From: Actinernus sp. WN-2022
Lineage: Eukaryota > Cnidaria > Anthozoa > Actiniaria > Actinernidae
DNA: 64,000 nucleotides
Direction: 5' to 3'
NCBI GenBank assembly: GCA_030867875.1
Contig: JAOWCC010000026.1
Span: 447,001 to 511,000, forward strand
How positions within the stretch are numbered: the stretch's first letter is position 1; each line of letters begins with the position of its first letter. The position numbers and the translations under genes were made by a program. Positions 48,155-59,412 of the stretch are shown here, piece by piece. Under the pieces are notes generated by a model. It searched no databases. It was given only the letters and a program-made list of their open reading frames with translations, and was not told the DNA's origin.

Positions 48155-48391
48155 TCACAAGACAGAGGAGAACCAGGAATTAAGTTCAACCTCAGAAGCA
48201 CAATTGGTCTTTCGAAGACAAACAATATCAGGGGACGGGGAGAGGGTATTGAGCCAATTCATTAAACACGAACGTTTGTCCACATTACCGATACCATTTA
48301 TATTTATAGAAACAATCACTACCATTGTAATAATTATTACTAATTTAACAATACAACAAATATATTTACTAATACTTTTTATAATTAACAC
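48155..48391 (-). pseudogene. LINE endonuclease N-terminal fragment
   Basis: Contains VSININGIGNVDKRSCLMNW and PDIVCLRKTN followed by SWFSS, the opening strands of the APE-like endonuclease of L1/Tx1-type retrotransposons, in which the catalytic Glu normally stands in LQET. Here that segment reads LRKT, so the catalytic residue appears lost. The frame ends at 48,155 and the rest of ORF2 is absent. It lies 230 bases downstream of an ORF1 on the same strand, the normal ORF1-ORF2 order. Confidence 0.7.
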
Positions 48392-48620
48392 GGCACCTTT
48401 TTATATGTATTAAGATAAACATTTATAGAGCTCGTTTTTATGTAATTAACGTTAATACCAAAAAGAACAAGAAAAAAGGGAAAATGAGAAGAAAAATAAT
48501 GTTCCAAGAAAAAATGGAGGAGAAAATATTTTTTTTTTTTGAAGCAAACATTAAAAAGACAGAATTAACGGTGTGGTACTGAAATTGAACTTGACCTTGA
48601 CAACGGCGTGAGATGGAGAT

Positions 48621-49349
48621 CTAGAGGGGCCAGGGAATACGAAGAAGGGTCAGGAGGAGCTTTACTGGATCGCTGACCTCGTTGGGGAGTAGTAGTAGAA
48701 GGAATGCGGTGGAAGGCGACTGAGTCACAGGTGCAGAGGTGATGGAAGAGATGAGAACTGCAGCAGATGTCTCGCCATTAGAAACTGGAGGGGAATCCTG
48801 TGTTTCAGAAGGATATGGATGCACGGCAGCAGTGGAAGGAGCAGAATCGGAAGGTGGAGGGGGTCGAGGAGGTGGAAGCAGAGGTGTAGTAGTAGGAGGA
48901 ATGGAAGAAGTAGAGTTCAAGGTAGGCCGGGCAGATGGATAAATCCAGAGCGTTAGGCAGGTATTAGCTCTGTGGCCGGATTCTCCACAACGGGAACAAT
49001 TCCCTTTAAAAGGGCAGTTGGAGATAGAGTGGGCCCATTTGTTGCAATGGAAACAACTTTGAGGCTGACCACGATAGTGATTAATGACATAATATGTCCC
49101 AATTTTGGTGCAATGAGGGATGTGGGGAGACAAAACAATGGAAACATAACGATCGCCAGTTTCAATGCCTAGGTCATCGTGTAACCATCCAATATATACC
49201 CTTTTGGTGGGATTTTCCTGTGTAGCATTTTGTGCCTTGCGAGGTTTCTCTTTAAATATTCTGGTACCTTTGCTTTTCTGGAGCATTTCGACGAGGGCCT
49301 TTTCACGCTCATTACTGTCACTGATTCTCGTAGAGCTGACAACGACCAA
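48621..49349 (-). CDS. LINE ORF1-like gag protein with two CCHC knuckles
   Basis: 242-codon open frame. Residues about 50-110 hold RVYIGWLHDDLG and VSIVLSPHIPHC; residues about 99-130 have two CCHC knuckles, CFHCNKWAHSISNC and CSRCGESGHRANTC. The C-terminal half is Pro/Ser/Thr-rich. This matches ORF1 proteins of L1/Tx1-like LINEs, which bind their own RNA. No ATG stands at the open-frame start, and the N-terminal region seems missing, so it is probably a truncated copy despite the intact frame. Confidence 0.7.
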   Translation of the reverse strand: MVVVSSTRISDSNEREKALVEMLQKSKGTRIFKEKPRKAQNATQENPTKRVYIGWLHDDLGIETGDRYVSIVLSPHIPHCTKIGTYYVINHYRGQPQSCFHCNKWAHSISNCPFKGNCSRCGESGHRANTCLTLWIYPSARPTLNSTSSIPPTTTPLLPPPRPPPPSDSAPSTAAVHPYPSETQDSPPVSNGETSAAVLISSITSAPVTQSPSTAFLLLLLPNEVSDPVKLLLTLLRIPWPL

Positions 49350-49429
49350 GGTTGGATAGTTACGTACTTTATTACTGGTGTCGACGACTGGCCATAACTA
49401 AGCATTGACTGACCATGAAGAATCATGGA

Positions 49430-51699
49430 CTAGCAGCCATGACTCTCTTCTCTTCGTCTTCCTCTATCTTCTTCTATGTTACAATATATTCATTATGTAT
49501 TTATATCTTTTACAAACAATAGTTATTGAGATTGTGTCTTTACATGGACGGACCCCTATTGTAATTAGGGTCGTGACCTGAACAAAGGAAAACTGACCTT
49601 GAATGAAAGATGTTTCAAACGATCGACAACATAAATAACATATGTCAAAGGTGAAACTAAAGATCAAATGTCATAGTTTGAGCGTAAAACATAAGAGTCT
49701 TTAGATATTTTCCGTAGAAATCCAACTTGAAGTTCCTAACTAATTTGCATTGTCAGAAAGTTCAATGGGTTTGGTACCTTTTAACGGATCTGTAATGAGA
49801 AATATTCAAATCCTATTGGCTTGTTGTCGGGATCGCTTGGTATCGATAGCTTAAGATATAATCAATAGTTAATTCGTTCCCTGTAATACACACAGGTTAT
49901 TGGAAAATGAGTCCTATTCAATGTTGTCAATGGATCCAAACCAATTTAACAAAAGAACGTTTTAATTAAAGTAAATTTGGATGCGTCGAGCGTGGGCTAA
50001 ACTAGAATTTGTTGATTTATTATATATTTCTCCTAAAGTAAAATTTTGTCTAAAATCGTAAGATCCCTTTTCTTAACACTACTTTCCATCTGAAATTCAA
50101 AAGATGATTCATTAACAGGACTTGACAATCTAATAATTAAGCCTAATACGTCATTAAACTAACAATTTGCTAAGTATATTTATTATTATACGACTGTACT
50201 CATTAGCGTTGTAAGAGACGACAAATATTCAACATTATTTTTAAGTCTTGGAAACAGTCACACAAACCAGCAGTCATGTGGTAATCTATATGTAAGAGTA
50301 ATGTTATGTACATGTATGTAGCCTCATAAAGGAACAACATCATCTGCCAAACTATTTGAAAGCTCTGGCTGTTCTTCAAACCTACGTTTTGTTGCTGACA
50401 AGCTTTAAAAAACAGAGAGGGAGAGATGAAATTAGTCCAACATCAAGGCCCAAAATGATAATAACAATAAAAGAAGCACCACATGAAGGATGTCCACCTA
50501 CTGTGCTTATCAAATTATTAATAGTTTGGTTTGTGGTAATTATGGTTACTGTAATCAATTTGGACAAACTGTGTGCCCTTATAAATTGTGTACTTTATCA
50601 ACCCAGGTTAAATGTAACTACTGAACATGACAAAGCTAGTAAGTTGGATATGGACTGCACTACAGTCTACAGTCAACTCTTTATATGGTGGGACAACAAA
50701 ACATTCACATACCTTATTGACTTTAAAGTTCTGCACTACTGCCCATTCTATACCTCTCTTTGTGAGAAACTCGCAAACCTACATGTATGCACATTGAAAT
50801 GTTGGTATTAATATTACTGACTGAGATGCAGCTGTTAAACAAAAACAATCTAATAATATATTTATTTACTGATTGGCGATCAATATCGATTTTTATAGCA
50901 TATTACCCTGGGTTGTTTATCAATGTTGCATGTACAGTATATGCTGTGGTATAATTTGCTGTTCCAGAACAACTGCAGAATACCCCGCCACTTGGTTAAT
51001 TAATAATTCATTTTCTCAAATTCTCATACAAACCTTCTAAAATCCTAACCCTGAAATTCAAACAAACCCTAACCATTTTCAACCCCAAATCATTCATACA
51101 ACGAGTCTAAATACATCTGAGTTACATGGATACTTTTGCACAGTTTACAAGGGGTTTTCAAGTGATCTTTCGAAGTGGCGGGGTATTATGCAGTCTTGCC
51201 CTGAACGGAAAATCGAATTATGTGTAAAGAACAAAGGAAAAGGATGAAAAACAAGACGGAAGAACGACTTACTGCTTGCACGTCGTCGGCCATGATGCAA
51301 ATGCTTCGTACTCTGTCTGGAAAAAGTGTCAAAAAACGTGGCAAAATCAAAACGAACGGCAGAGAGTTAAAGTGTCTCTAACCCGTCTTGACATTTTTCT
51401 ACTTTCAATGTATGAACCTGTGAAAGGTTTTGGTTTACAGATAATACTCTTTTCTACGCTTTTTTGAAATGGTGGAAAACTGACCTTTCCTGACCCATGA
51501 CCGCGTAAGTAAAAGCCTAGGTCGATTCCCGGGGTGATGTCATCTCATGAATGCATTATCCTCCATGGCGCCTTTCTATCACAACAACATCGATTTATAT
51601 AAAATATACATAGGTTGTGAGTTGTTAGTAAATAAATAAATGTCATTTTAGAGAAAATCCTAATTATTCATTTGAATTATTGGAAAGTCGAATTCATTA
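49430..51699. other. gene-less stretch
   Basis: No supported gene. The longest frame, 50,356-50,811 (151 codons, plus), opens with a non-ATG codon and shows no motif beyond a hydrophobic patch. A run of telomere-like CCCTAA-related bases (AACCCTGAAA / AACCCTAACC) occurs near 51,045-51,080. The rest is AT-rich. Confidence 0.45.
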
Positions 51700-53500
51700 G
51701 ACTGCAGGGTTGATGCTGCTACTTGGTTTATCACGCGTTGTTGTCATGTCTGAAGTGTCCTACATAACGTTTTTAGCCGTGGTTCCCAGTTATCATTGGC
51801 TGTGTCTACATTGCCAACTTATAAGCCTAACATTTTAACTTTGGCCCCTGATGCCGTTTCGTATATCTCTTACACTTTAAAGTGCCTATGAACAATACAT
51901 TTTTTATTTTAGATATCAATTCTAAATCAAGTGAATAGTAGAAAGGTAAAATATATTTTGCTTTGAATGCTGTGTCGCTGAGTTAAGGAGGTTTTAATAT
52001 CCAAAATTCTAATTACATGACGTCAGGGGAGGTATCTGCAATCACTTCTTAGTGGTTGTGAATGAGCATTTCTACTGATATAGGAAAACAAATTTCTTAC
52101 ATCATTTTATTTCAACCATGGGTAAAACACTGATAATTTGAAAAAAAATGTTTAATTGTAACCCCAAAAATTGTATAATAATTGATGCCTCCCCTGACGT
52201 CATGTAATTAGCATTTTGGATATTAAAACCTGCTTAACTCAGCGGCACAGCATTCAAAACAAGATATATTGTACCATTCTACTATACACTTGATGTAGAA
52301 TTGATATCTAAAATAAGGTTAATAGGTACTTTAAACGCGCGATTTGCTGACTTTTTCGTCTGTTAGTTTCGTATCGTCCACGTATTGCGAAACTACTGAA
52401 GACTCGTTGGATTTGGGTAACTTAATCCCCTTGCACGATTTTTAATCCTAATCGTGCACGAGAAAGTCTTGGCTATTAATACGTATAACATAGCGCTCAG
52501 GCTACAACCTTGCCTTAAACCTCGTGAGAGATTAAAAGGGGTCGATATGTAACCATTCACCTTAATACAGCTGGATAGGTCTGTATACAGTGTTTTTATC
52601 CATCTGATAAAGGATGGGCCGAAACCGAATTTTCTTAGTCTTAAATAAATACTCCCAGTTGACCCTATCCAAGGCTTTCATCTGGTCGATCGAAAGTAGA
52701 ATTGCGGGAATGTTTTCTTCATTGCAATAATCTATTAGCTCTCTGATGAATAGCAAGTTTTCCGAAATGCTTCGTCCCTTGACGCAACATGTTTTTATCC
52801 TCGCTAAGTATATCTATAAGCACGTTTGCCAATCTAAGGCTCAAGTCCTTAGTAATAATATTATAATCACAATATCGCAGACTAATTGGTCTCAGTTTGG
52901 AAGGTCTAAGCGATTGCCTTTCTTAAAGTGTTTAGAAGTGCTTGCCACCGAGACTCCGTAGTGCATTCTATATTGTAGCTATCGTTTGCCACTTCTACAA
53001 AGGCCTGACCTAATAAACCCCAGAACGTTTGGTAAAATGTTATGGCTAGCCCATCGCTGACTCGCACTCTGTTAGTGTAAACAGTCCTTCACATTTGTCA
53101 CTGGCTTTTTTACTTAGTTTTCGTTCTAGGTTACTAAGAATTTCGTCTTGTTTGGTTTCCTATACCTGTTCTGCAGCATACAGAATCTCGTAGAAGCGGA
53201 CGTGTTCCTCTAACATTTGATATCTGTCACGACATTGCCTTCTTGAGTTCTAATGGCTCTTATGAGCTTTCGTTTTGCCCGTATTTTTTCTAATGACGTG
53301 AAATAATGCGTGGTTTTTCTTCCTCCTCGCTCCACTGTGCTCGCGCTTGAATGATTCCATCCCGTGTTTCTTCAAATTCGAATTATTTCAGTCTTAGATC
53401 ATTGAACCGTTTCATTGAATATCTCTCTCTATTTTGAGTCTCTAGTTTTCTCATGGTATTTCGTAATTACTTCTCCAATTTCCGTTTGTACTAACGTTTT
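51700..53500 (-). pseudogene. LINE reverse transcriptase relic (L1/Tx1-like), split by a MITE
   Basis: On the minus strand, 53,500-52,960 carries linker-like coding traces (for example RDGIIQARAQWSEEEE near 53,330). Fingers and palm follow (52,756-52,562: LFIRELIDYCNEENIPA.., LLSIDQMKALDRVNW), then an RQGC-like block near 52,520 and a QYVDDTK box near 52,350. After the inserted element the thumb side resumes near 51,870 with ETASGAK-like and GNVDTANDNWEPRL-like pieces. Many frameshifts and stops are present. The same family is represented at 60,640-62,060. Confidence 0.8.
51877..52334. mobile_element. 450-bp TTAA-flanked MITE nested in the LINE relic
   Basis: TTAA AGTGCCTATGAAC.. at the left and ..GTTAATAGGTACT TTAA at the right, with long inverted arms of about 145 bases (sharing GATATCAATTCTA, GAATGCTGTG, CATGACGTCAGGGGAGG). 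The arms are about 90 percent alike, older than a fresh insertion. The sequence on both sides belongs to one LINE, so this element inserted after the LINE. Confidence 0.88.
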
Positions 53501-53725
53501 CTTTTCACTTTGTTTACCCCGTGTTCAATTTAGATTCTCTTTATTTTCTCCTTCCCTGTGTCCCACCATGACTGTATGGTGAGGAAGGTCGGTTTCTTTG
53601 TTTTTCAAAATTTCCAGAAATTGCTTGTGCACCAGCAAGTTCTCCCGAAGACAATTTGTTTGTTAGGTACGACAGCGTTCATTATTGGAAATAACAGGTA
53701 TTTAAAATCATACTTTATTCAATAT

Positions 53726-55321
53726 TTAGAAATGGGTTACTTCAGACATTTTCCAGCGTGGAAATGGAGTCCACTGTAAGTTACGAATGAACTTCTTCTC
53801 TTTTGAAAGGTTCAATAGAGTAGCCATTTCGTCTGTATCAGATTTCTTGCGTAGCTTTCCCCTTTCATACTTGATTTGCTGAATGCTTCTCGGAAGATGA
53901 GAAGGGCTCCTGAAATTCATTACTCCAGCCCCCTCGAAGAGCACATCAAAGATGTTGCCTCGTATTTTGGAGGTTGCAGCTTGTTGCCGTATTTTTTCTT
54001 GGGTGGTTTCAATCATGGAGTTGCACTTCAAAAATCTCTTAAAGATTTATGGCAACAGCCAGTGCATGGTGACAGAAGTGGTTTCTGTCATAGTATCCGC
54101 AAGAACAAGTGTATTTATACTTTATACTTTTCAAGCACTGCACCTGATGTGGAGGGCGTTCCCACTGTCGAGGAAGAACGCCCCTCCTTGGAAAACCTCT
54201 CGGAAGTCTTTATTTAGAAGCACGGCTCTTGCTGTCTCCACAAATGCAGCTTGCTCCTCACTGGAGAAGTGTACGTTGAGTGCTGAGAGGTGGACATCTG
54301 TGGAGATATCATCGATCTGATCACTGACACTAGGCGGCATAGAGGACTGACGTGGCTTAGAAGCCACTAAGTGATTGAATGACTTGCACTTTCTATAGGC
54401 CACAGGATCCGGACAGACCTTTTCAATTCATCCCATTTCGTCATTAGCCGTTTTGCTCTGTCGTCAAACTCAGCTTCGGAAGAGGTGTAAATCAGACCAC
54501 TGCTCTCTTGGTAGATGTTGCCAGTCATCTGCTTTGTGAGCTGCAGAGAGAGAGACCAAGTTTTTGGCATTTATTTATCTTCAACATTTCTTTTGTTGAC
54601 ACGGTAACCCAAGAGTGGACTTGATCTTTGGAAACGGTGGCATGAAGATACTAAGAATAAATAATAAGCTGATGAACAAATGAGAGATAAGTGTATTTGT
54701 CTTTCGTCATGCAGATCATTGTAGGCCCGAGAAACTTGGATGATGGTTTGGCCTGCTCACTCTCAGTAATGTGTTTCTAAAACTCGTGACCAATAGATAG
54801 AATGGGGAAAGTTGGAAAGGCGCATCAACTCTGAGTTCTGATACTCGATTTGCCTTGCTCTGACAACAGAACTTGACAATGTTGTTGATTTATCTATCAG
54901 TAAACAGCACAACGGTTGGAAGATCATTGCATGTAACTTCGCGTATGAAACCGGAGAACATGCTCTCTGCATTTCTAGCACAGAGGCTAGTCGGTCTTTG
55001 GATGGCCCATTGTTCTTCATCCTCTCTTTTCCGCATATATGTACTTTGCCTGTCTCTCGTTTCGGGGAAGATCACTGAGATTAACAATTCCTCCCTTTTT
55101 TTTGGGAGACTTAAACTTCTCTTGGGACCAAGTGTCTTTCCTTTTTCCGAGATTTCGCTTTTCACGTTACTCTTTGTTCTTGTATAGGGCTTTGAGGAGG
55201 GCTTCGAACGGTTACCATGTTGCTTTATTTTGAACTTTTCTGCCTTTCCATCCTGGAAATAATATATGACCAGGACGAGAGGATACCATTTCGCGATATC
55301 TTTTGAAAACTCTATTGTCAC
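53726..55321 (-). pseudogene. MULE-type transposase relic with SWIM finger
   Basis: Successive minus-strand pieces in shifting frames read as one protein. 55,321-54,890 has YPLVLVIYYF, a HGNRSKPSSKPYTRT block and VVLFTDR. About 54,870 gives a VDATF-like first catalytic aspartate block. 54,570-54,367 carries GNIYQESSGLIYTSSEAEFD..KWDEL. 54,403-54,131 holds HFSSEEQAAFVE. Near 54,100-54,050 a SWIM pattern C-x-C-G..C-H-H reads TCSCGYYDRNHFCHHALAVA. The end (54,031-53,726) contains SKIRGNIFDVLFEGAGVMNF. This is the order of MULE transposase proteins with a C-terminal SWIM finger that I remember from coral genomes. The second catalytic block seems deleted. Confidence 0.7.
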
Positions 55322-55914
55322 TAGAGTGATGATTTTTAGAAAATACTTTTAGAAAATGTCCTGTAACTGCATCAGATATTATTGAACTTTTAAAACTGAA
55401 ACCTGCCCTTTAAACTATACAAAGGCTTACCATGTCAGCCACAAATGCCCCTGAAGTTTGGACATCGAACAAGACACAAGTTGTCCTTATTGACCCCAAG
55501 AAAGAACACTTTCTCCAGTATTTCCTCAACTTTCCTAACTTTGGAAACTTGGTCTTTCCCTTCCATTACTATTGTTCGTGCTTGTACTAAAAAAAATTAG
55601 ATCAATGAAAGTTAATTTTCGCATCATAGTAAAAAGGCTTTGCAGTAATAATGTTATAAATACCGAGCTCTATTATGCAATCTGTTCAATCACATTTTCT
55701 TGGTGAATAGCAAATATATTTGTATGCTATTGTTACAGTTTCTACGAAGAAGTTTTAAATCAAATTTCACAAAATTTCTGAACAACACATTACAAGCGGT
55801 TCAAGTGAATGAAACCTACAATCCGACGCAAAACTAATGATAAAATTACAACAACGTGACGCTGCATTTCATTTTAAAATAATTTTAGGGTGATCAATGG
55901 TCATTCTTTTCACT

Positions 55915-56050
55915 TCCCCTCTCCCTCCCCCTCCCCCTCCCCCTCCCCCTCCCCCCCCCCCCCCCCCCCCGATACAATGTTGGTCGGGTGTGGGTTTGAC
56001 GCAAAATTCTGCTTCTTACACACAACATTGCACAGGAGGGGGAGGGGGAC
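55915..56050. repeat. C-rich tract with inverted G-rich partner
   Basis: (CTCCCC)n repeats pass into more than 20 uninterrupted C (about 55,918-55,970). Then comes GATACAATGTT, and about 45 bases later AACATTGCACAGGAGGGGGA completes an inverted partner. The whole can fold as a hairpin and the C/G arms can form i-motif or G-quadruplex. Confidence 0.75.
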
Positions 56051-56530
56051 AAAGCCATAAATTTTCTCATGCCTCGCTTTTTTTTCAAATTACACCCTAG
56101 TTTTCTTATGAGGTTTTGCATTGGATTGTCTGAGATACAAAAAAATTGAAATCACGTTTAAAAAGCGGAATTTTATATCTTAAGCTGTTCAGATGTGTGA
56201 AATATGTTATTCATATAAGAAAACAATTATGGTGATGATAAACAGAATATTTGAATACGCAGATATGAGTCATGATCTAGTATTGAAGTTCTAATTGTAG
56301 TGAGTGTGTTCGAAAGTACTGATGCGCATGATGGCGAAGCGATTTATTTCCGTTTTTACGGGACAGTCGAACAATGAGTGTGAAAGAGAATGCGAAAAAC
56401 TACTAATCGCATGTAGTATAGTACACTTTTCTGGTGGCAAACATGACTAATGAAGTACGAAATAAGTTGTAAATGCTACCCGGTTCATACGTATGGGCGG
56501 CCGTTACCACCGAAAATACAGAACAGCCAA
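56051..56530. other. gene-less stretch
   Basis: AT-rich sequence with no supported feature between the C-rich hairpin and the VNTR. Confidence 0.5.
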
Positions 56531-57060
56531 ACGATCAATACAAAAGACGAATGATCCAACCTAAACACAAACGGTCCAACTGCCGCTGTCGAAATGATCC
56601 AACTCATTCTCAAATGATCAATACAAAAGAAGAATGATCCAACTCCCCTATGTCGAATGGAAAAGACAAAACTGAAATGATCCAACCTAAACACAAACGA
56701 TCCAACTGCCGCTGTCGAAATGATCCAACTAATTCTCAAATGATCAATACGAAAGACGAATGATCCAACCTAAACACAAACGATCCAACTGCCGCTGTCG
56801 AAATGATCCAACTAATTATCAAATGATCAATACGAAAGACGAATGATCCAACCTAAAACACAAACGATCCAACTGCCGCTGTCGAAATGATCCAACTAAT
56901 TCTCAAATGATCAATACAAAACCGAAATGATCCAACCTAAACACAAACGATCCAACTGCCGCTGTCGAAATGATCCAACAAATTCTCAAATGATCAATAC
57001 AAAAGACGAATGATCCAACTACGTTATGTAAAATGGAAAAGACAAAACTGAAATGGTCCA
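56531..57060. repeat. VNTR of about 83-bp units
   Basis: Five copies of a block containing CTGCCGCTGTCGAAATGATC (starting near 56,579, 56,706, 56,787, 56,871 and 56,957) joined by AAATGATCAATAC and CCAACCTAAACACAAACGAT modules. Spacing is 81-86 bases, with one longer interval of 127. ATGATCCAAC recurs as a sub-motif. The array stops exactly where the LINE endonuclease frame begins. Confidence 0.85.
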
Positions 57061-57272
57061 ATGGTTTTCCTAACGTATATACATACGCCACCGCCAAGTC
57101 GATTTCTATCAAGACGGACAATTTCATATCCGTCAATACTAACAACACCGTTTGAGATTGATTTATCTAGTCGGGTCTCATTTAGAGCTAGAATATCGAG
57201 CTCTCGGTTTGCTAGTATGAGGCGGATCTCGTCGACATGTTTAGTTAAACTGACAACATTTAGGGATGCCAT
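57024..57272 (-). pseudogene. LINE ORF2 endonuclease start, truncated by the VNTR
   Basis: Reads ASLNVVSLTKHVDEIRLIL, then LDILALNETRLD with the catalytic Glu of the NET motif retained, then GYEIVRLDR and GGGVCIYVR, after which the frame runs into the VNTR at about 57,060. This is the first quarter of an APE-type endonuclease of CR1/L2-like LINEs. It follows the ORF1 (57,336-58,558) on the same strand, as expected for one element. Confidence 0.85.
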
Positions 57273-57335
57273 TTTAAAACCTCGTTGTTTAGAGAAAACA
57301 GACCCAGCATTATTTACTATCCCTGGCCTGACAAC

Positions 57336-57833
57336 CTAAAATACAGAACAATGCGAAATAAGATTCTTAGCAAAAATACTGCTGCCATTCTTATTCAAAT
57401 GTAATTCTCCATTGTAAAGATCCTGTTTCCTAATATTACTGTGGTTTAAAAACTTCCAAGAGTTTTGTTTACATAATTGCGCGACGATCTTGTTAACTGC
57501 TTTACCTTTTGAATCCAGGCTTGCGTCATCTCCTCTTGTGATGATTTCTGAGATGGTGATATAAATTCCTGGACTTTTGAAAATAATTTGATTTACGATG
57601 TCAACAATTCCTTCAGCAATGATACGGGGCTCTTCGTGGCGCAAGTCATTAGTTCCTACGTGAAGAATAACTTCATCAGGATTTAGCTCCTCCAGCGTCG
57701 GGATGACATAGTGGCTCATGTGTTTCACCCTCAATCCAGGAAAGGATTTCGCATATACTTTGCCTCCTGCGCTTTTGGAAAGCCGTTTCCCTTGTATATA
57801 CTTCAACATGGAATCGCCCATGATCGCTGTCAC
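57336..57833 (-). pseudogene. LINE ORF1 SGNH/GDSL esterase domain
   Basis: 165 codons with block I MGDSMLKYIQGKRL (catalytic Ser in GDS), a FPGLRVKHM segment, block III VILHVGTNDLRH (GTND), and a C-terminal block containing LYNGELHLNKNG (likely D/H region, H in LHLN). This is an SGNH hydrolase fold as known from ORF1 of CR1-type LINEs. The frame is intact, but it is separated from the upstream part of ORF1 by a frameshift near 57,860-57,890, where SQPNEPDHR would precede the domain. Confidence 0.85.
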
Positions 57834-57846
57834 TCGGTGATCAGGC

Positions 57847-58558
57847 TCATTCGGTTGTGACGAGGAAGGTGGTGACTTCTTTCTCTTTTGTCTCTTTTGA
57901 TCTACCTTTGTTCTTCATATTATTTGCTTTTCTTTGTTTAGACTTCGACTTTGCTTCGACCAGCTCCCAAGGGGCATCCTCTGTATTTTGATGAGCTTTC
58001 TCTACGGTTTCCTGGGGCGTCTTATTATTCTTTTCGATTCCATCTTGACTGCAATTCAGAGAATTAGACAGATCTTTCGCTAGATAAGTCAGCGCCAGTC
58101 TAAGTGAGTATCTCTCTGCCTCCACACCCTTCAGCGTGGTCTTTAGAGCCGCGTTCTCACGTTTCAGTGCCTCAACTTCAGAGTTGGCGGGAAGGTTAGA
58201 AGACCGTTTCAGAGATTCGAAATTCGACTTTAGAAGCTCAATATCCTTGCAGGCAGATCTCTAGTGTAGCTCTGATATTAAGGACTTCGCTGTCTTGTGA
58301 GTTGATTTCTGGCGAGTCATCATCCTCTGAGGCACTATTCCGGTCTACGGTAGAGGGGGTTTCAGCCATTGTAGTTTCATTCGGCGGATTTTCGGCAGAA
58401 ATTTCTTTCTCCTTGCTATTACCGGCGACTAGAAACCTATCTAGTCGTTCCTTGAGAACAGATTTGGTGCCTTGAGTAGAAAGGCCGAGATCAGCAAGTT
58501 TTTCTTTCAGTTCAGGAACTTTTAAGCCGGAGCTTGCGTCGACATGTCCATCCTCCAT
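57847..58558 (-). pseudogene. LINE ORF1 N-terminal part: SAP motif and coiled coil
   Basis: ATG at 58,558 (MEDGHVDASSG). Residues about 13-42 form a SAP motif (VPELKEKLADLGLSTQG, then LKERLDRFL), a short helix-turn-helix that binds DNA or chromatin. An acidic Ser/Asn-rich stretch follows. The frame ends at 58,238, but another frame continues at once with DIELLKSNFESLKR and ALKRENAALKTTLKGVEAE, a coiled coil, then a basic Lys-rich tail to 57,847. One frameshift near 58,245 thus separates SAP from coiled coil. SAP, coiled coil and esterase belong to one ORF1. Confidence 0.75.
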
Positions 58559-58639
58559 GAATGCTCTCCTAAAAGTGAACTATAAACATGATCGATTATT
58601 TTTACTGGGTTCATATATAATATATTTTAATTTGTCGTT

Positions 58640-58930
58640 ATAGGAAGAAATACAAACGTATGGAGTTAACCCATCTGCTACTCTTCCCAATGGATCAAAT
58701 TCCGTTATTATTCCACCAACAACATTCCCACTCAATCCAGACTTATTCATACTTTTTAAGGAAAGAATGTCGATGATTTCTGTATCAGACCCTTGGGATA
58801 TATCACCTTATTTGAACGCGTTAGAACTTCGTCAACAACTTACAGATTAGTTTCAGGAGCCATATATGGATTCCTTCACCAAGCAATCAAACCTGTCATA
58901 GCGAATAAAATTCAACAGACTATCAAATAA
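58640..58930 (+). pseudogene. coding-like fragment of unknown family
   Basis: Plus-strand readings YGVNPSATLPNGSNSVIIPP, then SVSDPWDISPYLNALELRQQ, and in another frame YGFLHQAIKPVIANKIQQT followed by TAA look protein-like in composition. Frames change at least once. I do not recognise the family; an LTR-element or host exon remnant are both possible. Confidence 0.25.
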
Positions 58931-59412
58931 CTGTCAATATTAAAAAACAGTACGAAATTCAGGAAGTCCTGAATAAAATGAATCGCGGTAGTGCTCTTAA
59001 ATTTCTCTTCGATCCACATTTTTCATTAGATAATGGCTAAACATAAAAATCTTTGAACAGTATCATAGTGATATGCTGTGCTTAGGTTTACTTTTTGTAC
59101 TGGTATCATTGTGAACATTCCTCAATTTTTTCTCGGCTAATTTTCGAGCGGGCGGGGAAAAGGTGAACTAAACGTTTAGAAGCATATAAAACCTGTGGTT
59201 GGGCATCCCAGAATACCTTACCCGCCCCGTTCGAATCTCAGCTCTCTCCCTTTATCTTTCGCCACTGCGCAGGCTATAGAATACATATTTAACAGTCGTA
59301 TGCTTTGGTGTAGTTTAAAAACTTTCAGTCACTGAAAAAATGGGAGGAATGTTTACAGTATAAGAGAGACAAGTAGAGCTACATCAAGCAAAGGCTAATT
59401 ATGACAAAATAA
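58931..59412. other. gene-less stretch
   Basis: No supported feature. A GC-richer patch (about 59,140-59,165) and CCCGCCCCGTTCGAATC near 59,220 occur; the latter resembles a B-box (GTTCGAATC), but no tRNA fold was found around it. Confidence 0.4.

Noticed and set aside
50356..50811. 151-codon plus-strand frame
   Set aside because: It opens without ATG, has no recognisable motif or flanking splice signals, and lies in a long gene-less region.
51045..51085. AACCCTAA-type bases suggesting interstitial telomeric repeat
   Set aside because: Only two or three imperfect hexamers; no true tandem.
59215..59240. GTTCGAATC resembling a tRNA B-box
   Set aside because: No matching A-box or cloverleaf could be drawn around it.
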